Assembly: GCA_019310485.1 (NCBI GenBank)
Contig: JAFDEF010000003.1
Coordinates: 50,111-114,110 of the forward strand
Source of the DNA: Deltaproteobacteria bacterium
GTDB lineage: Bacteria > Desulfobacterota > DSM-4660 > Desulfatiglandales > HGW-15
DNA: 64,000 nucleotides
Reading direction: 5' to 3'
Part shown: piece by piece, positions 9,058 through 16,487 of the stretch
Numbering within the stretch: position 1 is the first letter of the stretch
Layout: each line of letters begins with the position of its first letter
Made by a program: the position numbers and the translations under genes
The notes under the pieces: model-generated
Database searches by the model: none
Seen by the model: only the letters and a program-made list of their open reading frames with translations
Told to the model about the DNA's origin: nothing

Positions 9058-9579
9058 ATGGAACTCAAAGGGAAAAAGGTCATTATCTTGGTAGAGCAAA
9101 TGTACAACGAATTTGAATTCTGGTATCCCTACTATCGCCTTAAGGAAGCCGGCGTGGATGTTGTCGCGGTCGGATCAGGCAGCGCCAGCGAGTATACATC
9201 TAAATCAGGGCTTCCGTGCAAAGTCGACCTAGCCGCCAACCAGGTCTCTGGCAACGATTACGACGCCCTCATTATTCCCGGCGGTTATGCGCCTGACCAT
9301 ATGCGCCGCCACCCTGCCATGGTAAAGCTTGTAAAGGACATGTTTGAAGCAGGGAAGATTGTAGCTGCCATTTGTCATGCCGGCTGGATGCTCGCCTCCG
9401 CCGACATTCTCAAAGGCCGGACCGTGACCTCGTTCTTTGCTATAAAGGATGATCTGCTCCACGCCGGGGCAAAGTGGGTTGATCAGGAGGTTGTGGCAGA
9501 CGGGAATCTGATCACCAGCCGCAAGCCGGATGATTTACCTGCATTCATGAAGGCCATCCTCGCGGCCCTCTCAAGTTGA
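9058..9579 (+). CDS. DJ-1/PfpI family protein (class I glutamine amidotransferase-like)
   Basis: 173 residues covering one DJ-1/PfpI domain. The nucleophile elbow is AAICHAGWML with Cys106 and the adjacent His107; acidic residues near FEFWYP (Glu18/Glu20) sit where the conserved Glu stabilises the cysteine. Family members are proteases, deglycases or chaperones induced by stress, and this length and sequence fit the PfpI/YhbO branch. ATG 9058 is preceded by an excellent AAAGGAGGAG site. It is monocistronic, divergent from the DMT transporter and convergent with the FmdE gene. Confidence 0.88.
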   Translation: MELKGKKVIILVEQMYNEFEFWYPYYRLKEAGVDVVAVGSGSASEYTSKSGLPCKVDLAANQVSGNDYDALIIPGGYAPDHMRRHPAMVKLVKDMFEAGKIVAAICHAGWMLASADILKGRTVTSFFAIKDDLLHAGAKWVDQEVVADGNLITSRKPDDLPAFMKAILAALSS

Positions 9580-9690
9580 ACCGCGGAAAGGTTCATCGTA
9601 AGCTTTTTCCGGCTGAAAAAATTCTAAATTGAACTTCTTTCGGACGAAAAATGTAACTTTTTGCACAAAATTCCCCCTAACGCTTTTGAA

Positions 9691-9718
9691 AGAACTTCGT
9701 GGGATATTGTGAAGTTCT
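9691..9718. terminator. Hairpin between convergent pfpI-like and fmdE-like genes
   Basis: AGAACTTC (9691-9698) and GAAGTTCT (9711-9718) form a perfect 8-bp stem around a 12-nt loop. A third GAACTTC occurs at 9631-9637. It sits in the 238-bp convergent gap where a bidirectional terminator is expected. The downstream T content is modest (TCTTTT), so function is a guess. Confidence 0.35.
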
Positions 9719-9817
9719 AGTCTTTTCCAGGAAACTTAAAGTCTCTCATGCGGCCTCCTGAAAGGGAAGGTTGAAGAAACTGCTGAGCCGGGAAGACAAA
9801 AGGCTGGATTTAATAAA

Positions 9818-10411
9818 CTAAGAATCAGAAAGGTACGGGGCCTGGCCCTGGCAACCTGAACACATGTCACCCTGGGAAGCAGGATATGCTTCCCCGCACA
9901 CGGGACAAAGGGCGATTTTTCCCTTGCTCTGTTTACCGATGAGTTCATCCCTGATCCTGACCCTTTCAACACCGAGGATCTCTTCGCCGGCGGCTTTTAT
10001 CTCGTCTAGAAGTTTTTCTTCATCCTGCGCAGCCTTGGGCCTTGTCCTGAAAAACCACGACCTTATTGCAGGAAAGGGCTCCAGTTTAGCAGCATCCAGG
10101 AATACTCTGACGCCCTCGCCCGTGTACTTGTCAAACAAAGCCAGGGCGAAGCGACCAAGGTCAATGACCCGTAGCCAGCTGTTACCCACAGTGCAGGGGG
10201 TCAGTATCTGAATTGCATCAGGAAGACATTGGGAGGTTTCACTGATGGCATCGAAAAGCACGCCTTTGGGAATGTGCCTTTTGGCCATCTCCACCATAAA
10301 TCCTCCTACAACGAGGCCGGGGGCAATATGGCCGTGAAACTCTTCTACCTCCTGGAGATACTCTTTGAGGCAAAAGGAGCCGATTTTTTCTTCTTCATTT
10401 TTCATAGGCAA
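9818..10411 (-). CDS. FmdE domain protein with C-terminal zinc ribbon
   Basis: 197 residues. The N-terminal FmdE domain (named for formylmethanofuran dehydrogenase subunit E) begins EVEEFHGHIAPGLVVGGFMV, with the conserved HGH at His26/His28. It also carries the internal CTVGNSW segment found in this family. A short linker leads to a zinc-ribbon with Cys169, Cys172, Cys184 and Cys187 (CPVC...CSGC). Bacterial FmdE proteins are often encoded beside molybdenum or tungsten enzymes, and this one starts 36 bp after a molybdopterin oxidoreductase on the same strand. A role in metal or cofactor handling for that enzyme is likely but inferred. No signal peptide. Confidence 0.85.
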   Translation of the reverse strand: MPMKNEEEKIGSFCLKEYLQEVEEFHGHIAPGLVVGGFMVEMAKRHIPKGVLFDAISETSQCLPDAIQILTPCTVGNSWLRVIDLGRFALALFDKYTGEGVRVFLDAAKLEPFPAIRSWFFRTRPKAAQDEEKLLDEIKAAGEEILGVERVRIRDELIGKQSKGKIALCPVCGEAYPASQGDMCSGCQGQAPYLSDS

Positions 10412-10447
10412 CCAAATTATGGTTTGTGCTTTTTAGTGGCAAGAAAG

Positions 10448-12592
10448 TCACCAGAGATAAAACCTGGCCAGGATCCTATCCAGCTCAGGGGCTTCCGGCA
10501 TTTCTTCGTGATCGCGAAGGTAATCGCACCAATCTAATCTTCTAACCATTGCTGTCTTAAGTCTTCCAGCATACTGAAGGGGGACTATTTGAGTTAGATT
10601 AGCCCTGACATTTATTGAGCCACGGGGAGCTGAAAGACTCACCCAGTCTCCCTGCTTGATTCCTCGTTGCGCAGCATCCTTTGGGTTTATATCCAGCATT
10701 GGATCGGGCCGAAGAGACCTGGGCCACGGGAGCCTGAACGTCCTGGAGTGGATGAACATTGGTAGCCGTGCCCCCGAAGTCAGAATCAACGGAAAATCTT
10801 TGCTTAATTCCGGAGTGGATCTCGGGCTGTATTTAGGTTCTTCGTAGAGGGGCAAGGGGTCAAGGCCTGCCTCTTTCAGAATGGAAGAGGTAAACTCCAT
10901 CTTGCCTGAAGGAGTTGGAAACCCTCCTTTTTCATACTTCCTGTATTCGGGCTTTCTAACATCTTTCAGTGAATATCCTGCCGGATACTTTTTTAACTCC
11001 GCCACAGAAAGCCCTGTCGGCTCAAGGATCCAGTCTACACATGCTTCATATCCTTCCCGGAGCAATTGGTCACCGGGGGCAAGCCTTGCGGCAAGTTCAA
11101 AAATAATGTCTGTATCAGAACGCGACTCGCCCAAAGGTTCAATTACGGGACTTGTCCATATGACGTATCTTTCAGGGTAGAACTTGTGCTCACTTCTTTC
11201 AAAAGAAGTACATGCAGGTAAGACTACGTCAGCCATTCTGGCGGTGTCTGTCATAAAAATATCAACATCCAGAAAAAAATCGAGCATCCTCAGGGACTCT
11301 GCCATAAAATCCGGGCCCGGCCACATCCTATGATTGACTCCGAACCCTATCATGGCACGAATAGGGTAAGGACGCCCGCTCTTTATCTGAAAAGGAACAT
11401 GGATCGCCTGGCCCTGAGGCACCATTTTGCACCAAACGGGGTAGAGATCCTGCCCCACCCTGGGTGCCATTTCTTCCCATGGGCGAGACTGTTCAAATTC
11501 GTCTTGACGAGTCACCACACCGCTTGGAACATACAGGTAGCCTGGAGGCACCACGTAGTTACCCCCTTCCTGGTCGAAATTCCCCGTAAGGCCTACCAGG
11601 GCTGTCAGCGCACGGTGGTTCTGCACACCGTTGGTATGATATACTGTTGCATTGGCCCCGGTTAAAAGCCCTGCAGGTTTTGCCTTGGCATAAACCCTTG
11701 CCGCTTTTTGCATAAGCCCAGCGGAAACTCCGGTGATCTCTTCTGTGAAGGAAGGGGTAAATTGTTTCACATAAGACCTAAATTCATCGAATCCAATGGT
11801 CCAGTTTTCTACAAATTTCCTGTCATAGATATCCTCTTCGATTATAACATTGCCCATGCCAAGTGCTAATGCACCGGATGTCCCCGGGCGCATGCGCAGG
11901 TGTATGTCGGCATGGGCTGTCAGGGGCGTTACCAGGGGACCGACTTCAATGATTTTCAGTCCCCTTTCCCTGGCTTCCACCAGTTTTCGAACAGCAGCAG
12001 TATTTGAGTAAAAGGGGTTGTTGCTCCAGACCAGGAGACATTTTGCCTTGCTGAACTGGGGACGTCCCATGACCCCATAGTTCAGCCTGGCAGCCATCGA
12101 GGCTGCTGCAGAACAAGTGCTTGATTCAGTGCAATAGTTCGGTGACCCAAAACTATGGGCAAATCGCTTCAAAAACGGTCTCATCCACTTTGGATAACCT
12201 GCATAGAAAACAATTGACTCGGGCCCTGAGTCCCTTCTTATCCTTTCCACTCGATCTGCTGTCAGGTCAAACGCCTCATCCCACGAGACGGCCTCGAAAT
12301 CTCCCGATCCCCGGCTCCCTTTCCTGACAAGCGGAGACAAAATGTGATCCTTGTGATAAGCATATTGCCGGCTGGCGGCTCCCTTTGCGCACAGGGTGCC
12401 CGCGTTATGTGGATTTTCCCTGGCGCCCTCAACCTTGATAATCACACCATCCTTCACATACGCACCAATACCACAGTGTGGGATGGGGTTACAAATTGAG
12501 CAAATTGCCTTTTTAATCTCAATCCCACTTCCCGGAGTAGGTAGCTTTCCTTTTACGCTTTCAGTAGTAGATTGTTTTTGATAAGTGCTCAT
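10448..12592 (-). CDS. Molybdopterin oxidoreductase (DMSO-reductase family catalytic subunit)
   Basis: 714 residues. An N-terminal [4Fe-4S] motif has Cys31, Cys34, Cys40 and Cys68 (CSICNPIPHCG...LCAKG). Molybdopterin oxidoreductase domains follow, with a C-terminal molydopterin-dinucleotide-binding domain starting near FPLILTSGARLPMFIHSRT. NYCTESSTC (Cys154/Cys160) sits where a cysteine Mo/W ligand is usual. There is no twin-arginine signal, so the enzyme is probably cytoplasmic. The substrate cannot be assigned: relatives include thiosulfate/polysulfide reductases, acetylene hydratase and unknown oxidoreductases. No iron-sulfur or membrane subunit lies next to it; the downstream partner is the FmdE protein. 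Upstream is a TPR protein, 61 bp away. Confidence 0.88.
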   Translation of the reverse strand: MSTYQKQSTTESVKGKLPTPGSGIEIKKAICSICNPIPHCGIGAYVKDGVIIKVEGARENPHNAGTLCAKGAASRQYAYHKDHILSPLVRKGSRGSGDFEAVSWDEAFDLTADRVERIRRDSGPESIVFYAGYPKWMRPFLKRFAHSFGSPNYCTESSTCSAAASMAARLNYGVMGRPQFSKAKCLLVWSNNPFYSNTAAVRKLVEARERGLKIIEVGPLVTPLTAHADIHLRMRPGTSGALALGMGNVIIEEDIYDRKFVENWTIGFDEFRSYVKQFTPSFTEEITGVSAGLMQKAARVYAKAKPAGLLTGANATVYHTNGVQNHRALTALVGLTGNFDQEGGNYVVPPGYLYVPSGVVTRQDEFEQSRPWEEMAPRVGQDLYPVWCKMVPQGQAIHVPFQIKSGRPYPIRAMIGFGVNHRMWPGPDFMAESLRMLDFFLDVDIFMTDTARMADVVLPACTSFERSEHKFYPERYVIWTSPVIEPLGESRSDTDIIFELAARLAPGDQLLREGYEACVDWILEPTGLSVAELKKYPAGYSLKDVRKPEYRKYEKGGFPTPSGKMEFTSSILKEAGLDPLPLYEEPKYSPRSTPELSKDFPLILTSGARLPMFIHSRTFRLPWPRSLRPDPMLDINPKDAAQRGIKQGDWVSLSAPRGSINVRANLTQIVPLQYAGRLKTAMVRRLDWCDYLRDHEEMPEAPELDRILARFYLW

Positions 12593-12653
12593 GACTCTTG
12601 CTAAAGTTCCTTGTTTTTAAAAAGGCAAAATCAATGGAAGGCTCTGGCTCTTT

Positions 12654-13349
12654 TCAAGAACCATACTCGGCAAGATGGGCCTTGGCCAACGGTAAGAATG
12701 GAGATGCCTTGTATTTACTTACAAATTCCTTAAGTACCTTTACTGCTTTCTCCTTCTGGTTCAAAAGCGGATAAATCCTGGCTAGAGCCAGCATCGCCTG
12801 CTCTTTGAAAAACCCATCTTCATCTGAGACAACGATATTTAGAATCTCAACTGCTTTCTGCAGGTCCCCTTTCTGCTCGTAGCACTCTGCTATTGCAAGT
12901 CTCGAAAGCGATGGATAGGGATAGTCACGTGGCCCTTCTTTCAAGAATTTTTCATATAGCGTGATTGCCTCATCATATTTTTTTTCACGATACTTAATGT
13001 ATGCCACCTGAGGTGCAACCAGACGACTAACCTTTGAACGGCCGTATTGTTGAACAACCTTTTCAAAGAGTTTTTCCGTTTTCTCAAGGCTTTTCTGGTC
13101 TGCTTTTTTGTCCATGTTGTCCAGAAAAGCCGAATAGGCAACATTGTATGCCTCCAAACCCTTTGTGTTGATCCGATTCAGGTAGGCGCTAACCCCCATG
13201 TAGACTAAAATGCCCACAACAACCGCTATTCCGGCGTAGCTGAGTTGTGTGGAATGTGCCTTTAAAAAAATAGCAGCCCTCGCTGAAAATGTCAGGAACT
13301 CATCAGGCCCTTTGAGCAGTTCTTTGCGGGTAACCTTCTTCTTTGCCAT
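12654..13349 (-). CDS. YfgM-like membrane-anchored TPR protein
   Basis: 231 residues. A short basic cytoplasmic N-terminus (MAKKKVTRKELL) is followed by one transmembrane helix (about residues 36-56, LSYAGIAVVVGILVYMGVSA). A periplasmic domain with about four TPR-like helical pairs follows (for example KYDEAITLYEKFLKEG and GDLQKAVEILNIVV). This matches YfgM/TPR_21-type ancillary proteins of the Sec translocon and periplasmic chaperone network. The usual length is about 200-230. It is first of three minus-strand genes leading into the molybdoenzyme, and it diverges from dedA across 165 bp. Function is inferred from architecture only. Confidence 0.75.
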   Translation of the reverse strand: MAKKKVTRKELLKGPDEFLTFSARAAIFLKAHSTQLSYAGIAVVVGILVYMGVSAYLNRINTKGLEAYNVAYSAFLDNMDKKADQKSLEKTEKLFEKVVQQYGRSKVSRLVAPQVAYIKYREKKYDEAITLYEKFLKEGPRDYPYPSLSRLAIAECYEQKGDLQKAVEILNIVVSDEDGFFKEQAMLALARIYPLLNQKEKAVKVLKEFVSKYKASPFLPLAKAHLAEYGS

Positions 13350-13514
13350 AGCTCTTGGTGCTCTTTCAGGATTAAGTGGTTAAACCCTGTAACAAAACCC
13401 CCAGAATCAGTCAAGGTAAAAAACTAATCCCTTTTCCCTTTAATAACACCAATGGATCGAGTATAAGATACCTTTAGTCAGCTTCTGCAAGGATAGCAAG
13501 CTCCATTTCGCCAC

Positions 13515-14159
13515 GTGGATAGCTCAATGTTCAATTTAAGCAACTTCCTGACCTTGATTAGCTCCCTGCCCAATCCCACCGCATATTTTCTCCTCGCTTT
13601 GAGCGCTTTTGTGGAGAATGTCTTCCCTCCTATACCAGGAGACACTATAACGGCTTTTGGGGCTTTTCTGGTTGGAACCGGAAAACTCTCATTCCCGGGT
13701 GTTTACCTCTCCACAACACTTGGCAGTCTCCTAGGGTTCTTAACCCTTTTCTGGCTGGGCAAATACCTGGGACGACGCTTTTTCGTTGAAAAAGACTACC
13801 GCTATTTTAAGGCGAAAGACATTGTCAGAGCAGAGCACTGGTTTGAAAAATACGGCTACCTTATTGTGGGCCTTAACAGGTTCCTCCCAGGAATTCGTTC
13901 GATTATATCTCTCAGTGCCGGTATGTCAGGCCTTAAGACAAAATGGGTCGCCCTTTTCTCATTTGTCAGTTGCGCTGTATGGAACCTTATATGGATACTT
14001 ATGGGCAGAGCGCTCGGCACCCACTGGAATGAGGTTGGGCCCAGAATGTCGGCGATTATGGGAAAATATAGAACTGCCATTCTTATTCTGTGCGCTCTTT
14101 TTCTTATATTCCTCCTTGGCAAGAAATTCTTGGAAAGGAAAAAAGCCGAAAAAATTTGA
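13515..14159 (+). CDS. DedA family membrane protein
   Basis: 214 residues with the VTT/SNARE-associated (DedA) fold and about five hydrophobic segments. The hallmarks VENVFPPIPGDTITAFGAFL and the later RFLPGIRSIISLSAGMSGL, containing the re-entrant loop arginines, are present. DedA proteins act in membrane lipid scrambling and undecaprenyl-phosphate or phospholipid homeostasis and need the proton gradient. The start is GTG 13515 or, equally plausible, ATG 13527. It is divergent from the YfgM-like gene and 234 bp upstream of moaA. Confidence 0.9.
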   Translation: MDSSMFNLSNFLTLISSLPNPTAYFLLALSAFVENVFPPIPGDTITAFGAFLVGTGKLSFPGVYLSTTLGSLLGFLTLFWLGKYLGRRFFVEKDYRYFKAKDIVRAEHWFEKYGYLIVGLNRFLPGIRSIISLSAGMSGLKTKWVALFSFVSCAVWNLIWILMGRALGTHWNEVGPRMSAIMGKYRTAILILCALFLIFLLGKKFLERKKAEKI

Positions 14160-14338
14160 CATCTTCCCACCAGAACCCCAACCCACTCAAGCAAAACTGT
14201 TTTTCTTGGTTTGACTTCTATCAAAAATGATATATATTAACCTGGCACTGCGAAAAAGATAATTAATATTTTTGCATCCTCTTGCGCAGAACAATTTTCT
14301 AAGATAACCCTGCACAAAGCGAACAGTTATGGGGCCCA

Positions 14339-14362
14339 GCAGGAAAGCCCTTGGTTTTCTGC
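14339..14362 (+). promoter_or_regulatory. Leader hairpin 30 nt upstream of moaA
   Basis: GCAGGAAA (14339-14346) can pair with TTTTCTGC (14355-14362), eight pairs including one G-U, with loop GCCCTTGG. A second SD-like GGAGG follows at about 14363-14367, before the real site GGAG at 14382-14385. It may tune moaA translation. It does not look to me like a complete Moco riboswitch. Confidence 0.3.
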
Positions 14363-14393
14363 GGAGGCGGATAGATGAACCCGGAGAACTTCG

Positions 14394-15392
14394 GTGAATA
14401 GCGAATCTCTTCCAGCACAGAACAAACGAGTGGTAAATTACCTTCGGCTTTCGATAACCGACCGGTGTAACCTGCGGTGCATTTATTGCATGCCCGAAGA
14501 AGGAATTAGCTTTGTACCCCACGACGAGATCCTCTCATATGAAGAAATGTTGCACCTGGTCAGGCTCGCTACCCAGTGCGGCATTCGAAAGGTCAGGTTA
14601 ACAGGCGGGGAGCCCCTTGTCCGCAAAGGGTTCATTGATTTCCTGGAGAATCTTTCAAATATCACCGAGCTAAAAGAAATCAGCCTTACTACCAACGGAG
14701 TACTATTGAAACATTTTGCTGCTGATATCAAAAAATGCGGTATTGGCCGCATCAACATAAGCCTGGATTCACTGAGGCCTGAAAGGTTTTTCAAAATCAC
14801 GGGCCGCAATGTTTTCAAGAAAGTTCACGAAGGGATCCGTGAAGCAGAGCGCCTCGGCTTTGACCCGATAAAAATCAATATGGTGGCAATGAAAGGCATT
14901 AATGACGATGAAATCCTGGATTTCGCCCGTCTTACACTCAAAAAACCTTACCACGTCCGCTTCATTGAATTCATGCCTGTGGGGAAAGAAAACGGTTGGA
15001 GCCCGGAGAGGTTCATCTCCACAGGAGAAATTCTAGCCAAAATCCAGCAACTTGGTGACCTCCAGCCCATCGAACAAAATACCCTACTAGATGGTCCAGC
15101 CAGGAGATACCGCCTTGAGGGCGCAAAAGGAGAAATCGGCTTGATAGGGGCACTGAGCGATCATTTTTGCGACCAGTGTAACAGAATGCGCCTGACGGCG
15201 GAGGGTCACTTAAGAGGATGCCTTTTTTCCGACAAGGAGATCGATATAAAAACCCCGCTGAGAGAAAAAAGACCTGATTCAGAAATCATAGGGCTAATGA
15301 AGCTTGCCATCAAGAACAAGCCAAAATCTCATGGCCTCTTCAAATCAGGTCCCCGCAAATGCGTTCGCCCCATGACCACCATCGGCGGCTAA
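14394..15392 (+). CDS. moaA: GTP 3',8-cyclase MoaA (molybdenum cofactor synthesis)
   Basis: 332 residues. A radical SAM enzyme that, with MoaC, converts GTP to cyclic pyranopterin monophosphate, the first step of Moco synthesis. The N-terminal SAM cluster is Cys25, Cys29 and Cys32 (CNLRCIYC); the GTP-binding C-terminal cluster uses CDQCNRMRL plus a third Cys 13 residues on (GCLF). The essential C-terminal Gly-Gly (TTIGG) is intact. GTG 14394 follows CCGGAGAACTTCG, a well-spaced site. The TAA stop overlaps the first bases of the palindromic element at 15391. It supplies cofactor for molybdoenzymes such as the one encoded 2 kb away. Confidence 0.95.
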   Translation: MNSESLPAQNKRVVNYLRLSITDRCNLRCIYCMPEEGISFVPHDEILSYEEMLHLVRLATQCGIRKVRLTGGEPLVRKGFIDFLENLSNITELKEISLTTNGVLLKHFAADIKKCGIGRINISLDSLRPERFFKITGRNVFKKVHEGIREAERLGFDPIKINMVAMKGINDDEILDFARLTLKKPYHVRFIEFMPVGKENGWSPERFISTGEILAKIQQLGDLQPIEQNTLLDGPARRYRLEGAKGEIGLIGALSDHFCDQCNRMRLTAEGHLRGCLFSDKEIDIKTPLREKRPDSEIIGLMKLAIKNKPKSHGLFKSGPRKCVRPMTTIGG

Positions 15393-15499
15393 AAAGGGGT
15401 CACACCTATTTATCGCTCAACAAGATACACTCGCATGATCGCCCCCCAATATGGGGCATCACGCTGAGGGAATACGATAAATAGGTGTGACCCCTTTTT
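15391..15499 (+). repeat. Palindromic MITE/REP-like element, copy 1
   Basis: A perfect 25-bp inverted repeat bounds the element: the left arm 15391-15415 starts AAAAAGGGGTCACACCTATT, and the right arm is 15475-15499. Inside is a smaller hairpin of the form GCCCC-CAATAT-GGGGC around 15441-15457. A second copy, reversed and diverged, lies at 22285-22426. Each strand reads as stem plus TTTTT, so it can act as a bidirectional intrinsic terminator between the convergent moaA and glutaredoxin-like genes. The form suits a non-autonomous element mobilised in trans; no transposase is present. Confidence 0.8.
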
Positions 15500-16337
15500 C
15501 TAATTCCGCCAGTACCAGGTGCTTGCGTGCAGCCGAGCGGTATTTGAACATGACGCTGGGAGAAATTTTCTCCATTTTCCTCAAAGCTTCATCCCCGCTT
15601 TTTTCTGGATCAAAGGGTCTTAGGAAGTATGGGTGTTTCTTGTCTCCCGTAACTTTCTCAATCAAGGCGGCGGTTTCAGTGATTTCTTCAGGCGTAAGAT
15701 AGCTTACTTTGGGTTCCCCGGTGCCCGGTCTTTGCACAGGGCGAATAGTCGTGTAGAATTGGTATTCAGGAAACTTTGTAACAAGAGCAATGCTTTTCTC
15801 AATTTCACGGGGATCAACAGCCTCCCCCAGCATTCTCTCGTAGAGATTCAATGGCCCTAAAACTTCCATTATCACCCTGTCTCCCAGTGCGCGTGTGAGC
15901 AACTTTTCCAGTACTGAGGCGTTCTTTCCGTTTGTGTCAAATTGAAGTCTAAGGCCCTTCTTTTTCAAATAGTCAAGCACTTCTATAAAGGTGTCGGCTT
16001 CAGAGGGACTTCCTCCAGAAACATGAAGCCCGTCAACCCAGCCTTGTGAAAGCTCACCCAAGCTAAAAAACCCGTCCAGTCTTGTGCCGCCCACCAGATA
16101 TGCAAGCACAACTCCAACCCCTTGGCGAATGGTCTTGCCGTTTGCAAGTACAGGGAATTCAATGCCATCTTCACGTCTAATAATAGAGCTGCGATTGGTT
16201 GAATAGAACTTGCGGAATGCACTCATTCCCCCAGCCTTTATGTTTACCTCCTGGTAGGGTATCCCCCGCTCATCCATGAATTGTTTGGCAATCTTGCAGC
16301 GAGTACAACCAGTTGCCGTAAAAAGGGTTTTACTCAA
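15459..16337 (-). CDS. Glutaredoxin domain fused to a radical-SAM-like barrel lacking the cluster motif
   Basis: 292 residues. Residues 1-82 are a glutaredoxin-like fold: FTATGCTRCKIAK with a CxxC at Cys11/Cys14, a later TxxPV-like FPVLAN, and a GVGVVLAY helix. Residues about 95-275 look like a partial radical SAM barrel (GLHVSGGSPSEADTFIEVLDY, then LRLQFDTNG), similar to NrdG-type activating enzymes. No CX3CX2C cluster motif is seen in that part. The last 12 or so residues (KGVTPIYRIPSA) and the stop are encoded by the palindromic element. Function unknown; a redox or radical-enzyme maintenance role is a guess. Convergent with moaA. Confidence 0.7.
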   Translation of the reverse strand: MSKTLFTATGCTRCKIAKQFMDERGIPYQEVNIKAGGMSAFRKFYSTNRSSIIRREDGIEFPVLANGKTIRQGVGVVLAYLVGGTRLDGFFSLGELSQGWVDGLHVSGGSPSEADTFIEVLDYLKKKGLRLQFDTNGKNASVLEKLLTRALGDRVIMEVLGPLNLYERMLGEAVDPREIEKSIALVTKFPEYQFYTTIRPVQRPGTGEPKVSYLTPEEITETAALIEKVTGDKKHPYFLRPFDPEKSGDEALRKMEKISPSVMFKYRSAARKHLVLAELEKGVTPIYRIPSA

Positions 16338-16487
16338 TGAGACATCTCCTTTCTAGGTTCTGGGTGGCCCACAACCATTTCAGATTGAATCTCCTAGACT
16401 CCAGGTGCCTTTCTTACTGTATCCACGACATAATCTATCTTCTCCCGACTGTATGAAAGTCCACTTCCACCTCGTTTTGAGAAAAAA

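Noticed and set aside
14160..14393. Moco riboswitch before moaA
   Set aside because: Only one hairpin (14339-14362) is visible and the conserved Moco RNA core could not be recognised.
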